The notes under the pieces: generated by a model
The model's database searches: none
What the model saw: the letters and a program-made list of their open reading frames with translations, nothing else
What the model was told of the DNA's origin: nothing
Assembly: GCA_027625915.1 (NCBI GenBank)
Contig: JANTQA010000033.1
Span: 1,798,001 to 1,862,000 of the forward strand
From: Anaeramoeba flamelloides
Lineage: Eukaryota > Metamonada > Anaeramoebidae
Direction of reading: 5' to 3'
Length of the DNA stretch: 64,000 nt
Shown: piece by piece, positions 43,006 through 53,324 of the stretch
Position numbering within the stretch: position 1 is the first letter of the stretch
How the letters are laid out: every line of letters starts with the position of its first letter
Made by a program: the position numbers and the translations under genes

Positions 43006-43674
43006 GTTTCTATGTGGTCAGGGAAATGATAATATTATATATATATATATATTATTTTTCTTCTTTTCTTTTTTTTATTTGATAAATTTTTCTTTAATTG
43101 CTCCTTTCTTTAAATAAATAAATAAAAATAGATCTAAAAATTTTCAAAAAGGAAAGAAATGTTTTCTTGAGTGTTCATTCTGGTCAACCAGAAAGTAAAT
43201 TGATTCTCAAAAAGGTTTCTCAAATTGCCATTCATAAAAAGGTTTGGTATCGATCCTGTCTTGACACACAAATTTAACCCTAAAATATTTACCACTATTC
43301 TTCTAGCCTCATAAAACTAAAAAGGAAACGTATAAAGGGTTCTTTCAAATTCTCAATACACTAAAACCTTATACATCAATCCTGAATACTTTTTGAGATG
43401 TTCAGTAAATATTTGTCCCAGATTATTATTCCTACCTTGTGTTTTCCCAGCACCTTAATGATATTTTTTCGAATCAATCTTCAAATGTTCACAATAAATA
43501 CTGTACCAAAATAATTTAGAATTATTACCAAAACAAATAATCAAAAAGTTTTTAGGTCAATTTTAGATCAAAAGAAAAAACAAGATTAGAAAAGAATTAA
43601 AATATTTTTGTCAATGATTTTCTCTTATCAAAATATAAACCAAATTCAATATTCTAAAGCAACGCACAACTTAT
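43006..43674. other. Intergenic DNA, slightly GC-richer patch
   Basis: An (AT)n run lies at 43032-43050. From about 43165 to 43450 the sequence is less AT-biased (CATTCTGGTCAACCAGAAAG) and one frame reads HSGQPESKLILKKVSQIAIH before a stop. It could be an eroded coding or transposon segment but was not identified. Confidence 0.3.
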
Positions 43675-43689
43675 TCATTTTTTTTTTTT

Positions 43690-43840
43690 TTTCGATTTTC
43701 CGAGATTTGAATAATAGATTATTTATTAAAATTTTTTTTGAATAATATCTTTTATTTGCGAATTTTTTGAAAATGGGAAATAAGAATAGAAAAATCAATT
43801 GTATTTTATTAAGAAATTTATGGTAGCCGAGGAAAGACTA
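43690..43840 (+). repeat. Half-copy of the 4.0-4.45 kb foldback element
   Basis: GAATAATATCTTTTATTTGC, GAAAATGGGAAATAAGAATA and GAAAAATCAATTGTATTTTA correspond to the right arm at 4340-4440. Confidence 0.6.
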
Positions 43841-44369
43841 TATTTTTCAAACAATTATTTGTCACTTTGGTTTTGGCTTAGATGCTTAATAGAATATAGC
43901 TTCCCTTGAGATTATGCGGACTTCAAAATGGGAACTTAAACTATTCTACAACATTCTGCATAATGTTACATTTAAGAATCAATATGTGTAACTTGATCAA
44001 TATCACCTTCAAATTCTATAATTGGAAGATTATGATAAAAAGTTTATTTTTAATTCAAAAATATGGTGTATGTGTGTTGATAAGGAAAGCCTGAATTTTT
44101 GCTCCATCAAAGTAATTTTTCTTGCCTTAAATTATTTCCAATTTTAATTTTTATTCTTTTCAGTTTTTTTTTGTTATGATTATTTTTTTTTTTTTTTTTT
44201 GTTAAGGCACTAATAACTCTGATTTATTTATAATTTTCTCAAAGGTAATAGAGTCATTATTTGTCCAAGGATACGATTAAACCCTAAAATGAAAATTCAT
44301 TTATCAACTTTAGAAAGATTAGTTATCATTTTTAAAAAAAGTTCATTTTCCATAGCTTATAATTGAAAT

Positions 44370-44580
44370 AAATCTAAAGATCCCTATAACAACTGCAAAC
44401 AATTATTCAATAACTATTAAACGAATAATATTTTAAAAATTATATTATTTAAATCTATATCAACATAGGTTATTTGACATATGGTTTAGAAATATATAAT
44501 TATCAAATAAAAATGATATATGATAAAAATTCTTTGATTTAATTCATACATCACTGAAATATGTAAAATAGACAGAAACA
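44370..44580 (+). mobile_element. LINE tail fragment
   Basis: It matches the thumb region of LINE relic 2 at 21525-21720: AACAATTATTCAATAACTAT, TTATTTGACATATGGTTTAG, AAATATATAATTATC and TGAAATATGTAAAATAGACA. Only this 3' segment is present. The ORF at 44544-44786 on the minus strand crosses it and poly-A tracts and is not a gene. Confidence 0.65.
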
Positions 44581-44805
44581 AGCCAATCCTGATTTACAAA
44601 ACCAAATTTCAACTGGATATTAAGTAATTTCCACGGTAGCTTTGGTAAGATTGTCACATAGTAGAATTTGAAGAAAATGAGTGGTTTTTTTTTTTTTTTA
44701 TTTTTGTCAAAACAATCTTTAATTTTGAAGAAAATGTAAAGTTTTTTTTTTTTTTTTTTTTGTTCAAGAACGATTGACGATTCCACATCTAGGTATATTG
44801 GTTAA

Positions 44806-44964
44806 AAAACTTTCCCCAACCCCTCTTTTGAATATTTTGGCATTAATCCTTCTTGTTATTCAACAAACATTTTGCGTTTCGTGTTGAATGGATTTGATCC
44901 AGTTCTTTTCTCTCTTCTTGTTGATGAATTTATACCCTGGAAAAATGGTTTTGTGGAACTTTAA
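44806..44964 (+). CDS. Small unassigned ORF or exon
   Basis: An open frame of 52 codons to TAA with no ATG near its start, so it is an exon or a relic. The peptide includes PSFEYFGINPSCYSTNILRF then VLNGFDPVLFSLLVDEFIPW and KNGFVEL. Codon use and GC are well above the AT-rich background and the hydrophobic/polar pattern looks protein-like. Family not recognised. A TCTAG acceptor-like site lies just upstream at about 44788-44792. Confidence 0.3.
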   Translation, partial: KTFPNPSFEYFGINPSCYSTNILRFVLNGFDPVLFSLLVDEFIPWKNGFVEL

Positions 44965-45305
44965 AGTACAAATACTTTAAATGATTATAATCCAACTGAA
45001 ATCATAAAAAAAGAGGAAATTGAAAAAATAAAAAAAAAATCTAAAAATGTTATATGTATAAAGTTTCCATTTTAACAAAAAAAAAATCAAATAATTATAC
45101 TTTGAAAAATACAATAAAACCAGAAGTTTTAATTTTTCTTTGCTTTTGATTAAAAATAATAAAAAAAAAATCCAAAAATAAAATTTTTTTAAATAAAATA
45201 ACAATAAATATGTTTCCCAGAACCCGCCCCTGTGTTTATACGTATAGAGGAGTCTTAATGAAAAAAAAATAAATAATGGTCGTTTAAAAGATTTTTTTTC
45301 GATAC

Positions 45306-45513
45306 TACCAGCTCCACTTTTAAGCAACAAACTTTTAAACAAAATGTAAGACACAAAAAAAATTCTCAAATTTGGTATCAAACTTTGGATTCTTATAAAA
45401 CAATTTGTTGAAAAAAAATCATTACAAATAAATTTTCAAATAGTTTGTCAATTTTATTTTAATTTTAAATTTCATACAAAGTTTCTTTCTTAAAAGTGGA
45501 ACTAAAGGTCATT
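45306..45513. mobile_element. MITE family A, degenerate copy
   Basis: It starts CAGCTCCACTTTTAAGCAAC and ends TTTCTTTCTTAAAAGTGGAAC. Several substitutions; the 134-codon minus-strand ORF across this area is spurious. Confidence 0.6.
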
Positions 45514-45584
45514 AATAATTGTTAAATCCATGATTTTATTCCTCGATTTATATTGAAAGGGAATTTGTGGAATCTCCATTACAT

Positions 45585-46172
45585 TCAAATTGTCCCAGCT
45601 AAAAAATGAAATTGGTTTTTTTTTTTTGAATTAATCAACAAACATACAATTTTATAGAAATAAGGTAAATTATAATCTTCAGATTAGAGATGATAATCAT
45701 TAAAAAAATCACTGAACAAACTTTAAATTTTTGAAAAAAAAAAAAATTTAAAAAATTTTTCGGGTTTATGTTTCATTGGAATCTCAATACCAAAACAATT
45801 TCTCAATTTCTTTAGAAAATTAAAATTGTTGACAATATGATTTTGGAAGCGTAAATATCTATTTTTTTTTTTTTTTTCAGAAATTACAAAGCCCATAACT
45901 TCAAAAAGTTAATTTGAAGTTTCAAAAATATATTTTTTTTAAATTTACTTTTTTTAAAAAAAAAAAGATAAAAGAATTAAAAAAAAAAAAAATAAAATTG
46001 AAAAAATGTAAAAATAAAAAAAAATTAAAAAAAATAAAATTCGACTAATGAGAAAAAATGATCAGATCTTAAAAGTTTGAAATTTTATTTTGAGAAGAAT
46101 ACTGTATTAAAGTTTTATGTTATGTTGTATTTCTTCAATAAACTGGGGAGATTTTGGCTATAAAAGAGATTA
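45585..46172 (-). mobile_element. Family B element, reverse copy
   Basis: Left TGTCCCAGCTAAAAAATG, internal TTTCATTGGAATCTC and A-rich tract, right TATTTCTTCAATAAACTGGG then GGCTATAAAAGAG. It lies immediately downstream of RCC1-BTB copy 2 (stop at 46219), as the best copy does for the actin-like gene. Confidence 0.6.
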
Positions 46173-46218
46173 TAAGTTATAAAAAAGACAAGAATAGTAT
46201 AGAATTCCAAAAACCAAA

Positions 46219-48057
46219 TTAGTTAAGATCAAATTGCTTTTTAATTTTCAATAATTCAGATATGAAATTACATTGTTCATTTAATTGGTAATATTCAACA
46301 GCATCAGACAATTCTTCAACAATTAATTCTGGGTCTTCATCAGCTGTCAATTCGATTGAATCAGTATAAAAATATTTGATTAAAATTTCCAGGCTTTCGA
46401 TTGATTTACGAGAATAATCTTGAACTTTATTTGTGTTATCTTTTTCATTAACATTATCAAACATTTCCCGAAACAAGCCACTCCTGGCCAATAATATGAA
46501 TTTGTGGACTGGTGTTTCTTCATAATTTCCATTTTTATCTTCATCTTGTTCTTCATTCTTATTCTCATTATCATTATCATCATCCTCAGTTTTAACCAAA
46601 ATTTTAAAATCCTTTGAATCATCATCCTTATAGAGTTGGGAAATATCCTTTTCCAGTGTATTATCCACAGATGGGGGGAAAGTTAATTGTAACAATTTAA
46701 AAGTTTGTTCAAGTTTTTCAATATCTGAAATTTTATCACAATAAACCCATTTCAGAAAGCCCAAAGTTTGTTCTTTATTGATTGTTGATTTTTTTTCTCC
46801 AAATAATTTTTTTTGGATTTGCTCAATTGTTAATTTGGTTCTGCACTCAACAAGAGACTTATGAACTGGGATTTGGTTTCCAATGGTTCCAATTTCACAA
46901 TCACAAAATTTTTTGGATTCAAATAACAGCGCAAGGTCTTGTGAAAGTCTATTTTTGAAATCAAGATAAAGAAAGATAGCCTTTGATCCACAGGCAATTC
47001 GGATCTTGCCTTTTGAGCTTAAATAATTTGTAAAAAAACTTGGAAGGCTGATTTTTGTTGGAAGTCTATTGTTCTTGACGTACTCGTCGTATTCGTCTGT
47101 TGGGAAGAGGTGTTCTGGAAATCCCCATATATACAGTTCATTTTCTTCTGTTAAAACCAAGGTTCGCTGGAATGATGTTGACAGTTGGACAGCTTTCTTC
47201 TCCTTTAGTTGTGGTATTAAGGTAAAAATGGTTTTATCGAAATTATGTCCATTTTTCGCCTCATCGCCACAGCTATAGGTTTGTCCCTTCTTGGTGATTA
47301 AAACGGAGTAGTGATTACCTGTACTTACAGTCAGGATCTCGGATCCTTTAAAGTTTTTAACAGCGGTGGGTGAATAATGCGAAACAGTAGAACCGATGCC
47401 TAACTCTCCATAATAATTCTGTCCACAGCCATACAAAAGATCAGGCTGGCTTGTGGTGAAAAAGAAATTCGATGACTGGTTTCCTGCAAAGATTTTGGTA
47501 ACCTTGTCTTGAACATAAACAGGCATTGATTTGTTGCCTACTTTTTGGCATATACCCAGCCTCCTACGAGAGTTTGTTCCTGAGGCATACAATTGGTCTC
47601 CATTACAAAGATAATACCCAGAGCAGTAACCCATTATCACTGAATTAACAAACAATTTCTTTTCTTCAAAAAAGCTTACAGGTCTGAGCTTTTCAAAAGT
47701 ACTTTGGTCTGCGTCAAGAAGAGGCATTTCTTTATTGTCGATACCATCATCTAAAGAACAGACCTTTCCCGATTCAGTTAAAATTAGATAGTTTGACTGG
47801 TCTGAAACAATGTCTTTGATTGTTTCGTTTTTGGGTAATTGGTATTTCTTTTTCTTCCGACAATCTTCATAAAACTCCAATTTGTTTGGGTTTTTCCAAA
47901 CAAGAAAATGAAATCCACCTGAACAGACGATTTTTTTTATTGTATGGGTTTTTTTGATTTTGCTTTCGGACCATCTGGGTAACTTGTTGTTTTTTTCTTT
48001 CGTAAAGAAATGGAAGTCTTTTAGCCCAGTTAGATAAACAGAGGAATCCTTTGACAT
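46219..48057 (-). CDS. RCC1-propeller protein with two BTB domains, copy 2
   Basis: 612 residues from ATG at 48057 to TAA; the frame is open 37 codons further upstream, but the MSKDSSVYLTG start aligns with copy 1. The same architecture holds: seven RCC1-like repeats (about residues 41-372), BTB-like unit 1, acidic linker and BTB 2 (IPVHK becomes TPVHKFILLARSGLFREMF). The BTB halves of the two copies are almost identical outside the linker, whereas the blades differ in many residues concentrated in loops: copy 2 has CSGGFHFLVW, SDQSNYLIL, MGYCSGYYL, AGNQSSNFF, STGNHYSVL, STSFQRTLV and ACGSKAIFL. It faces copy 1 and lies 28 kb from it, so the pair is an inverted duplication. It is intact and presumably functional. 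Confidence 0.9.
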   Translation of the reverse strand: MSKDSSVYLTGLKDFHFFTKEKNNKLPRWSESKIKKTHTIKKIVCSGGFHFLVWKNPNKLEFYEDCRKKKKYQLPKNETIKDIVSDQSNYLILTESGKVCSLDDGIDNKEMPLLDADQSTFEKLRPVSFFEEKKLFVNSVIMGYCSGYYLCNGDQLYASGTNSRRRLGICQKVGNKSMPVYVQDKVTKIFAGNQSSNFFFTTSQPDLLYGCGQNYYGELGIGSTVSHYSPTAVKNFKGSEILTVSTGNHYSVLITKKGQTYSCGDEAKNGHNFDKTIFTLIPQLKEKKAVQLSTSFQRTLVLTEENELYIWGFPEHLFPTDEYDEYVKNNRLPTKISLPSFFTNYLSSKGKIRIACGSKAIFLYLDFKNRLSQDLALLFESKKFCDCEIGTIGNQIPVHKSLVECRTKLTIEQIQKKLFGEKKSTINKEQTLGFLKWVYCDKISDIEKLEQTFKLLQLTFPPSVDNTLEKDISQLYKDDDSKDFKILVKTEDDDNDNENKNEEQDEDKNGNYEETPVHKFILLARSGLFREMFDNVNEKDNTNKVQDYSRKSIESLEILIKYFYTDSIELTADEDPELIVEELSDAVEYYQLNEQCNFISELLKIKKQFDLN

Positions 48058-49499
48058 TTTTGGGAAGGAAAGATAAAAAAAAATGAGTAAAAATTGAATT
48101 TTGACTGACTTGAAGTAAAATTCTAATTTTCTATTTATTTTCTTCAATGAAAATCTAATTTGTCTCAATTTGAGAAACTCATTTCTTTTTTAAGACATTT
48201 TTTGAATAAAAATGATTTAGATTTTTGTTCAGAAAAAAAACAGAGTTTTTTACTTGATCCTCAGAAGTAATAAAACCACCATCATAAGGTTATTTGTTTT
48301 ACTTTTTTTTTTGTCTGAGATCTTTGAATGAATGACGATATTCCAAAAGAAATACATTTCCATACTGAGGATTTTATTTTGGTGCATTTTATTTCACATT
48401 AGGCTCATCTATTTTAGACACAAGCGAATCTTTCCTTTAAAAAAAAAAAAAAAAATAAATTCTTCCAACTTCGAGTTTGATATGATTTGAAAAAGATCCA
48501 AATTTTCAACTTCATGGCTCGCATTATTTTTCAATTCTAACGGAAAGTTTTACAAGTATTTAGTTTTTGCTTCCTAATTTAAAACACAATTGGAAAGGCG
48601 AAATTATCAGATAATTTTTATTCAATCTACACTTCAAATACCAAGTCCTAAGAAAAAATTTAAACATATAATTATTGATGGGTTTATTCCATACCCAATG
48701 AATTGGTCCCCACCAAAACATTTTATTTTGAAATTCGACTTTTCAAAATTTGAAAAATACTGATAAATTCACAAATATGTTTTTAATTTTTTTGATCACT
48801 TTCCTATTTTTGATTATGATTTTTATAAGTTTGGAATATTGAATTTTCTTGCTCTTAATACAAAGAAGAATGAAAATTAATATACACCAAGATTGTTGTC
48901 GCAAAAAAATGTTTTGTTATTGGGTTTACAAGAGACAAAAAAAATGGAAATGGAACAAAAAAGTACCAAACTTTATATTAGAGTAGTTGTTTAATCTATA
49001 AATAACATTGTTTAAAAATACGAACCATTGCAAAGTTTAAAATTTGTAATGCTTAAAAAGAAATATTTTTAGACAATCATATCTTTTGTTAATCTGTAAT
49101 ATTTTAAACTTTTTTTTTTTTGAATTTTTAAAAATGATTGATTTTATTATCAATTTTTAGAAATTTGTTATTTTACAAAATACGTTCTTTTTATTAGTAT
49201 ATTTTTCAATCATTTTTGCACAGATTGAATAAAATTGTTTAAAAAAATTGCAATTTCAAAAAATCAAAATTTAAAAAAAAAATTCCCTCCTTTCTTATTT
49301 CTGAATGACAGAAGGGTTAAATTTCTTCAATTTAAAACAAATTGTTTTCTTTAAGTACACAATCAATTTAATTCGATTTAATCTAATATGTGGTTTTTTT
49401 GTAACCCTCTAAATTTGACAAAGTTTGGTTTTTTTTAACCTTCCTAAGAAAAAAAATAACTCATTGAGAGGAATAGAAAAAAATGAAAAAAATATCTTT
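48058..49499. other. Intergenic DNA upstream of RCC1-BTB copy 2
   Basis: The first 45 bp or so resemble the leader of copy 1. Beyond that I saw no repeat or gene; a few GC-richer words occur (GGGTTTATTCCATACCCAAT near 48680). Confidence 0.4.
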
Positions 49500-49720
49500 G
49501 AGGATCTCACAAAGCGCCAAAGATCAACATTTCAAAACTGGCATAGTTGTTTTCAAAATATATATTTCAGCCATTTAAATTGGAAAATTGAGTGTTGTCT
49601 CTTTGGTCCTTTTTTCCAAAAATTTGCTCATTTTTGATTGTTGATTTTTGTAGATCCATCCGTACTTCATATTTTGTTTAGTTTTTAATTGGTATTAGGT
49701 ACTCATAAAAATTACAAAAA
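49500..49720. repeat. Repeat family J, copy 2
   Basis: CTCACAAAGCGCCAAAGATC, AACATTTCAAAACTGGCATA, TTGAGTGTTGTCTCTTTGG and GATTGTTGATTTTTGTAGAT relate it to 1850-2070. The long hairpin is no longer perfect here. A 70-codon ORF over it is spurious. Confidence 0.55.
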
Positions 49721-50208
49721 ATTTTTTTTTCCCATTCCAATAAACTATTTTTAGCCATAATGACTAGATCCTTAAATGTAACTTCATCATTTTATGTTTA
49801 GACTATGTTTTGATGAGATTACTATTTACTTTGAGATATCATATCTTTTAATTCATAAGTTATTAAAAAGATATGTTAAAATTATATGGATACACATTAC
49901 CATTTGGAAGGGTAAGATCCGATATTTCAAATATTTACAAATCAAAAAAAAAAAAAAAAAAAAAAAAGAACAGTTGCTATTTGGCAATCAATATATATGG
50001 TAATATAAATAATAATATTTATTTCTATTACTAATAATTGAATTTGATTAATTTTTTTAAAAAATATTATGATTCCAAATTTCAAAAAAAAAATTATTTA
50101 TAAAAGTGAAATCAATATAACATACTATCCTTTGAAATAAAGATAAAATCAAAATAAATTATAATTAAAACATGATATTAAAATAATATAATGCGATCTA
50201 AAAAATAA
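49721..50208. other. AT-rich intergenic DNA
   Basis: Poly-A run at about 49945-49966. Downstream flank of the Ras relic. Confidence 0.35.
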
Positions 50209-50641
50209 TTAAAGAATAGCACAAAACCATTTTTTTTTTTTTGTTTTTTCTTCTTCATCTGTTTCATTTTCTTCAGGTATTTGAGTTAATTTAAATTTTC
50301 GGATCTTTCTTACCAATTCGTAAAAAGTCTCATTCACATTCTGGCGTGTAAGTGCTGATCTTTTTTTATTTTTATTTTTATTATTGTTAATTATATAATT
50401 TGTTTTTAGAGAGATAAGATATTTTAAAAGAAGAATATGATCAAAAATATAATTGAAAAATACTGAAAAAATATAAAATATAATTATTTTGTATTTTTTT
50501 TCCAGTATTATTACATATTGTTAATCCAAAAAAAAAAAAAAAAAAAAGTTTATATTATTTACGTTTCAAAATATGTACTATTAAATTCATCGGCAAGTTG
50601 TTCACCATCTTCTGAATCTACAACACGATCGTCCTCAAGAT
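50209..50641 (-). pseudogene. Ras-family GTPase, intact 3' exons
   Basis: Two exons read cleanly on the minus strand. Exon at 50641-50563 (79 nt) encodes LEDDRVVDSEDGEQLADEF then NSTYFET, preceded by a CACAG acceptor and followed by GTAAAT. Exon at 50359-50209 (151 nt) continues SALTRQNVNETFYELVRKIR then KFKLTQIPEENETDEEEK, a polylysine run and WFCAIL-stop. This is the Ras region from the NKxD motif to the end: G5 loop ETSAL, helix alpha5, acidic hypervariable tail, polybasic patch and CaaX box CAIL (terminal Leu favours geranylgeranylation). The phases join exactly: the Asp codon of NKCD is split G|AT and the Thr codon is split AC|A. The 5' part is eroded (see 51220-51345), so I call the gene a pseudogene, but these exons are undamaged. 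Confidence 0.8.
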
Positions 50642-51059
50642 CTGTGATTATAGGGTATATGAAAAAAGGGGAAGGATAAGATGATGTTTTTACATTGAAA
50701 TGGAAATTAACAATAAAAAAAAAAAATTGTAATTTTTATTTGTTAAAAGGCTAAGGTGCAAATTTAATCGATTCACGCGCAAGTGTTCAAATTAAAAAAA
50801 AAAAAAAAAAAACTAGATGTATGGTAAATTATTTAGGGTTTTTAAAATTACTATACATATATTTATGTCATTGCTTACACGATTGATTCATTTTGGAAAA
50901 AAATACTTTTCCCCATAATTTTAAAAAATGTAACCACTCCATCAACTATAAAATTTCCTAACAGACTTGTTGGTGAATCAGAACAATGATAAAATGTTGA
51001 AATAAAAAATGAAAATAAAAAAAATTGTATTTCCAAGTTTATTTTTTTAAAATAAATTG

Positions 51060-51129
51060 ATTTGTTTTTCAGAAAATGAACACGATCAAAACTGTCTTTA
51101 TGAAAATATGCTTTACATTTGTTACACAT
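51060..51129 (-). pseudogene. B-box zinc-finger fragment
   Basis: MCNKCKAYFHKDSFDRVHF aligns position for position with YCNICEAYLCVECEEKIHEN of the B-box gene at 8971. Two expected cysteines are H and S here, so zinc binding is probably lost. It lies inside what would be the Ras intron (50642-51219), on the same strand. The downstream part of its ORF (to 50875) is not recognisable. Confidence 0.45.
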
Positions 51130-51219
51130 TTAATGTGGTATCAAGAATTTATTTTTAAAATATTAACAACAATAATAACAAAGCCTTCTTGGGTTATTGC
51201 AGTGTAAAGATTTATTTAC

Positions 51220-51345
51220 CTTAACATTATTTCCGGTTCACAGTGGCTTTTTATCTTTTACTAATTCAAACAAGAAAATCTTTCTCCAAAACAAACAAAA
51301 AAAACGTACTTTCAAATTATCATTTGTTTTCTTAACCATCAATCC
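51220..51345 (-). pseudogene. Eroded Ras exons 2-3
   Basis: At 51220-51290 the minus strand reads ELVKDKKPL-stop-TGNNVK followed by GTAAAT, matching the Ras stretch 'RVKDKxxVPLVLVGNKC' with an in-frame stop. The DNA parallels the intact exon end at 59564 (CGGAAATAA..). At about 51307-51345 a short IDG-stop-EN stretch could be the DxxGQE switch II, again with a stop and a possible GT donor. Exon 3 assignment moderate; exon 2 weak. Confidence 0.45.
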
Positions 51346-52020
51346 AAAAATATTTTTTGTGGTATGAATTAATATTTTAACGGAAAATAAACAAATTCTT
51401 TCCTAGAAAAATACTTTTCTTTAAAAAGGTAAGCATTTATACCTTGGTTTGTGAGATTATCAATTTACCATATTTGTGGCTGTGTAATCAATAGTTTTTA
51501 AATTGTTTAATTTTATTTTTCAGGGTTTCTTGTCCCTGTTTACTATCTTTTCAGTTTGATTTGTTTCCTTAATAATTTTTTTTTTTTTTTGGTTCTTGTT
51601 AAATTTTTGTATTTACAAAAAGGTTTGGAATCGAAAAAAATATTTTCCCAAAAAATGTTTCAAAAATGGAATTTTTTACATTTTTATGCAATTGTTCGAG
51701 AAGTATCTCTTTGAATTTCAAAGCCCAAGAGTTCAAAATTTCAAACATTTACAGAAGAATTTATTTTCCAGTTTCATAAAAAAGTTAGATCTGAAAAAGT
51801 TGATTGTAATTTTGTTTATGAATTCGAAAAAGGGACAAATAAGTAAAAAATAAAATTTTGATAAAGACTTTTAGTTCTTTAAAAGTTGTTTTTAAAACTT
51901 GAAATTTAAGAAAATATTTGAAAAGTGTATAAATTGTCCTGAATGTCAATTTTGTGATTAAAAACATTATAACTTTCAAAAATTAAATTTAATATGTTGT
52001 TATTTTCAAAAATATTAAAA
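51346..52020. other. AT-rich intergenic DNA
   Basis: Nothing recognised. I searched it for the Ras P-loop exon expected upstream and did not find one. Confidence 0.35.
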
Positions 52021-52575
52021 GTAAACGCTTTTTCAGTCAAAGGGACAGTTTTATTTAAGAAATAGAACAAATTTATAAACTTTTATCCAATATTCTTCTC
52101 AAAATAAAAATTTTTAAATCAAAATCATTTTTTCTAATTTTGTCAAATTTTTTTTTTTTTTGCTTTTTGCTTTTTGCTTTTTGCTTTTTCCTTTATATTT
52201 ATTTTTTCCTTTTTTTCTTCTGTTTGTTTTAATTTTATAAAAAGTTAATTCGAAAAAAAAAAAAAAATGTTTAAAAAACCAAATTAACATCAATAAAAGT
52301 TAGGATTTTTAATTTCTTTTAAAATGGATACGTTTACTATTGGAAGATTTTATTGTCTACAATTTTAATTTTCTAAAGAAATTTTGAAATTTTGTACAAG
52401 ACGTTCCAATGAAAGGGGCAAATTTTTTGTTATATTTTTTTTTCGAAAATTTATAGTTTGTTCAGGTATTTCTTTTATGAATGTCAACTCTAATTCCAAA
52501 GTTTATTATTTCTCTTATTTCTAAATAAAGTTAAGTTTGTTGATTCTTTGAAAAGCATTGAATTTTTTCATTTTT
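52021..52575 (+). mobile_element. Family B element, right end lost
   Basis: Left tip GTAAACGCTTTTTCAGTCAAA then AGTTTTATTTAAGAAATAG; internal ACAAGACGTTCCAATGAAAG and TTGTTCAGGTATTTCTTTTA. Instead of the right tip the sequence changes into inverted repeat G at about 52576. Confidence 0.65.
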
Positions 52576-52577
52576 TA

Positions 52578-52860
52578 CTTCACTAGTATGAAAAAATAAA
52601 CTTGAAAAGTAAAAAGTTAGATAAAACTACTACTTTCGTTCAGTACCCTTTCATCTTTAATAATAAAGTTTATTTACAATATAATCAAAATTACAGAACT
52701 TCAAATTTGTGAGGCTATTGTATTTATTGTTGTTAGGATAACCACCTTTTTGAAAAGTCTCTAGTCTAGAAAAAAAGGTGTTTTTTCGGGTAAAAAAATT
52801 TCAAATAAAAGGAAGGATGAATTTTAGTTGAATTCATCTTGGAGATATTTACTTTGGTAG
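52578..52860 (-). repeat. Repeat family G, inverted copy 4
   Basis: TTAGATAAAACTACTACTTT, ATAATAAAGTTTATTTACAA, AAAAAAGGTGTTTTTTCGGG and GATGAATTTTAGTTGAATTC are reverse complements of the other G copies. Confidence 0.65.
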
Positions 52861-52873
52861 ATAATATCTAATG

Positions 52874-53248
52874 CACAAGTGTAAATATGGAATGTTGTAA
52901 AAAATAGAGTTTTTACAATTTTAGAGACAAATAAAGAGTTCGATGCATTTATCCAAATTTTGGTTATAGTAAACAAAACATCTATTTTGATTTTTGAGCT
53001 TGAATGGATTTTCAATATAAAATCATTTGGTGAATACCAATACTTTGTTTGTTTTATGATTTTTTTTCAAAATTTGAAAGATTTATGTTCACCAAATGAT
53101 TTTTTGATTAAAATTATTATTAGTTTATTAAGATAATCAGATATTATATTCACTATTACCAAAATTTGGATAAATGCATCGAACTCTTTATTTGTCTCTA
53201 AAATTGTAAAAACTCTATTTTTTACAACATTCATATTTACACTAGTGT
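52874..53248. repeat. Foldback repeat family F, copy 3
   Basis: 375 bp, arms CACAAGTGTAAATATGGAAT / ATTCATATTTACACTAGTGT and TTACAATTTTAGAGACAAAT / ATTTGTCTCTAAAATTGTAA. The 63-codon ORF at 52824-53015 is a read-through of one arm. Confidence 0.85.
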
Positions 53249-53324
53249 AGTTTTGAAAATGCTTTACTCATCTAATAAAACTGAAATACGGGAAAAAAAA
53301 TTACTTGTGATAATTATTGAGTGC

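Noticed and set aside
44977-45381. 134-codon minus-strand ORF
   Set aside because: Composition is almost only F, L, K, Y and I; it crosses a MITE end and A/T runs.
17011-48057. A large inverted duplication of the whole 30-kb interval
   Set aside because: Only the genes and short leaders match; flanking repeats differ in type and order.
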